Shown one piece after another: positions 6,184 through 7,022 of a DNA stretch of 7,022 nt. Origin of the DNA: CBIFWW01 sp966186435 (GTDB taxonomy: Bacteria > Pseudomonadota > Gammaproteobacteria > Enterobacterales > Enterobacteriaceae); contig CBIFWW010000161.1 of assembly GCA_966186435.1 (NCBI GenBank), positions 1-7,022 of the forward strand, read 5' to 3'. The number at the start of each line of letters is the position of its first letter. Position 1 is the stretch's first letter. The notes below the pieces were generated by a model that saw nothing but the letters and a program-made list of their open reading frames with translations, was not told the DNA's origin and ran no database searches. Made by a program: the position numbers and the translations under genes.

Positions 6184-6738
6184 TCAAAGACCACCTTCTT
6201 AGAAGGTGGTCTTTGAGAATGCCCCATGTGAGGGGGCTAATTTCTGGCTTTATTTCCCACTCTAACAATTCCATCTGCTGTTCGTAAGTTTGTTCCGTTT
6301 TCTCCTGATGCCTCACATATCGTCTGATAATTTCCTTCTGTTGTGTGGAAATCGATTGTAAAGCCAGATTGCACCCGGCCTTTTAGGTGCTCATCTAGAG
6401 TAGATACCGAAATTTTAGGCGAAATGATTACGACAAGATACACATGATCCGGTTAGACACTTAACTCCAGTTCTTCGCAGTCTTTGATACCACAGAGGAT
6501 ATAGATTGTACCAAAGAGTTCTTTGCCGAACTTATCTCTTAGGATCCTTAATCAGTACTTTTGTGTCCAAACTATGTGGTATTTGCACCGCCAATATACA
6601 TCTGATGAACTTCTGTAAAGTCCTATGTCGGTGTGTCTCCTTTTATTTGTGGTGAGTGAGCAGAGATATTCCGGCAGGGGCATCCCTAAGGCAATAGTCT
6701 TACAGGATCAATCACTACCTCCCTAGGAGGTGGTTAAG
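6184..6738 (-). mobile_element. Decayed IS200/IS605-family insertion sequence
   Basis: A tnpA remnant on the minus strand is flanked by terminal hairpins, the hallmark of IS200-type elements, which lack inverted-repeat ends. The right-end hairpin (downstream of tnpA) is TCAAAGACCACCTTCT (6184-6199) with AGAAGGTGGTCTTTGA (6201-6216). The left-end hairpin is near 6714-6734, with ACCTCC (6717-6722) against GGAGGT (6726-6731). A further GC-rich hairpin of GCCCC and GGGGC lies at about 6221-6237, beside the tnpA end. No target duplication is expected for this family. The exact ends are estimates to about 10 bases. Confidence 0.75.
6237..6628 (-). pseudogene. tnpA: Broken IS200-type transposase TnpA (Y1 HUH nuclease)
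   Basis: Translating the minus strand in pieces gives SSDVYWRCKYHIVWTQKY, a stop, then LRILRDKFGKELFGTIYILC and so on, a second stop, then PDHVYLVVIISPKISVSTL. This is the order seen in IS200-type TnpA, a roughly 150-residue single-strand DNA transposase. In-frame stops lie at 6552-6554 (TGA) and 6453-6455 (TAA). The HUH metal site appears as HVY (6438-6446), its second histidine lost. A frame change near LKGRV leads to AIWLYNRFPHNRRKL. About 20 residues around the usual WARGYFVDTVG are then missing. A third frame carries EIIRRYVRHQEKTEQ, where the catalytic tyrosine and the glutamine four residues later survive. Near the expected start the frame is also shifted. No active transposase can be made. 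Confidence 0.8.
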
Positions 6739-6746
6739 GTGTGACA

Positions 6747-6770
6747 AAAAAGGCCTAATTGGGCCTTTTT
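6747..6770. terminator. Intrinsic terminator, probably bidirectional
   Basis: AAAAAGGCC (6747-6755) and GGCCTTTTT (6762-6770) form a 9-bp stem with a 6-base loop and A/T-runs on both sides, so it can work on either strand. The nearest upstream plus-strand gene is leuE, now about 580 bases away across the IS remnant. It probably served as the leuE terminator before the insertion. Confidence 0.75.
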
Positions 6771-6800
6771 GTGTCTGAAATTTTTGCGCGACTAACATTC

Positions 6801-6932
6801 TTACCCCAGTGCCTGATTAAGTCGCTTGCCGCTCAGCATAGGCTTGTACAGGATCTTGTAGTCATGGCTATCAAAACCATGGTGCGGTTGCGAGATCCTT
6901 AGCCTACTTAATTTTCCCACGAATATAATCAT
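6801..6932 (-). CDS. Doubtful 43-residue ORF
   Basis: The frame begins ATG at 6930-6932, with AAAAGG 4 bases upstream, and ends TAA at 6801-6803. The product starts MIIFVGKLSRLRIS and ends SGKRLNQALG. It is basic and histidine-bearing, with no membrane segment or recognised domain. The N-terminal third reads AT-rich DNA and the rest reads higher-GC DNA, so this may be the tail of a degraded gene instead of an intact small one. Only the ribosome binding site supports translation. Confidence 0.25.
   Translation of the reverse strand: MIIFVGKLSRLRISQPHHGFDSHDYKILYKPMLSGKRLNQALG
6850..6899. repeat. Nested inverted repeats
   Basis: AGGATCT (6850-6856) pairs with AGATCCT (6893-6899). Inside it, CATGG (6863-6867) pairs with CCATG (6877-6881). 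The arms are short and the outer loop is long, so a functional structure is uncertain. The rest of the right end, 6933-7022, is AT-rich, and I see no gene in it. Confidence 0.35.
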
Positions 6933-7022
6933 TTAACCTTTTGAATTTAAGAGTAATTGGTCTGAATTGTTATTGCTAATATCCTCAAAAATAATAGTGG
7001 TTAATTAAATGTTCTTATATAC

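Noticed and set aside
6184..6216. Long hairpin after leuE as the leuE terminator
   Set aside because: No T-run follows, and its sequence and position fit the end hairpin of the IS200-type element.
6237..6443. 68-codon minus-strand ORF as a real gene
   Set aside because: It is one fragment of the broken IS200-type transposase, with its second half in the wrong frame.
6701..6855. Direct repeat TACAGGATC at 6701-6709 and 6847-6855 as a target duplication
   Set aside because: Only 9 bases, one copy lies inside the IS remnant, and this IS family does not duplicate its target; chance is likely.

Overview
The window looks like chromosomal DNA of an enterobacterium (Enterobacterales). The central backbone carries rspR/ydfH, ydfG and dcp in the same order and orientation as in Escherichia coli, followed by leuE. 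All four predicted proteins match their E. coli counterparts closely in length and sequence as I remember them. Differences in sequence, the neighbouring genes and the decayed IS200-type element suggest a genus other than Escherichia. I cannot name the species.

Layout. Positions 2-844 hold the 3' part of an AT-rich gene for a eukaryotic-like Ser/Thr protein kinase. It enters from beyond the left edge and is closed by a TAA at 842-844. The same frame then stays open for 69 more codons to a second TAA at 1052-1054, so the gene looks interrupted by one nonsense codon. That codon lies inside a perfect 10-bp inverted repeat. Composition then changes to a GC-richer backbone. On the minus strand are ydfG (SDR-family 3-hydroxy acid dehydrogenase, 1978-2727) and, downstream of it, rspR (GntR/FadR-type regulator, 1203-1889). 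Diverging from ydfG is dcp (M3 dipeptidyl carboxypeptidase, 2873-4918). The divergent ydfG-dcp region holds a perfect match to the FadR-subfamily operator pattern TNGTNNNACNA. After dcp come a strong hairpin, an unrecognised 57-residue single-span membrane protein on the minus strand (5073-5246), and then leuE (leucine/amino acid exporter, GTG start at 5530).

Downstream of leuE lies a decayed IS200/IS605-family element (about 6184-6738). Its minus-strand tnpA carries two in-frame stops, frameshifts, an internal deletion and a damaged HUH motif. The element appears to separate leuE from a clear intrinsic terminator at 6747-6770. The right end is AT-rich and holds only a doubtful 43-codon ORF and nested inverted repeats.

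How the genes relate: ydfG and rspR probably form one transcription unit, possibly autoregulated through the operator-like site by ydfG. The kinase gene and the IS remnant look like acquired or decaying accessory DNA around a housekeeping core. I see no CRISPR array, tRNA, rRNA or multi-gene novel system here. The most interesting items are the interrupted kinase gene, the inverted repeat at its stop codon, the operator-like palindrome and the small membrane protein.
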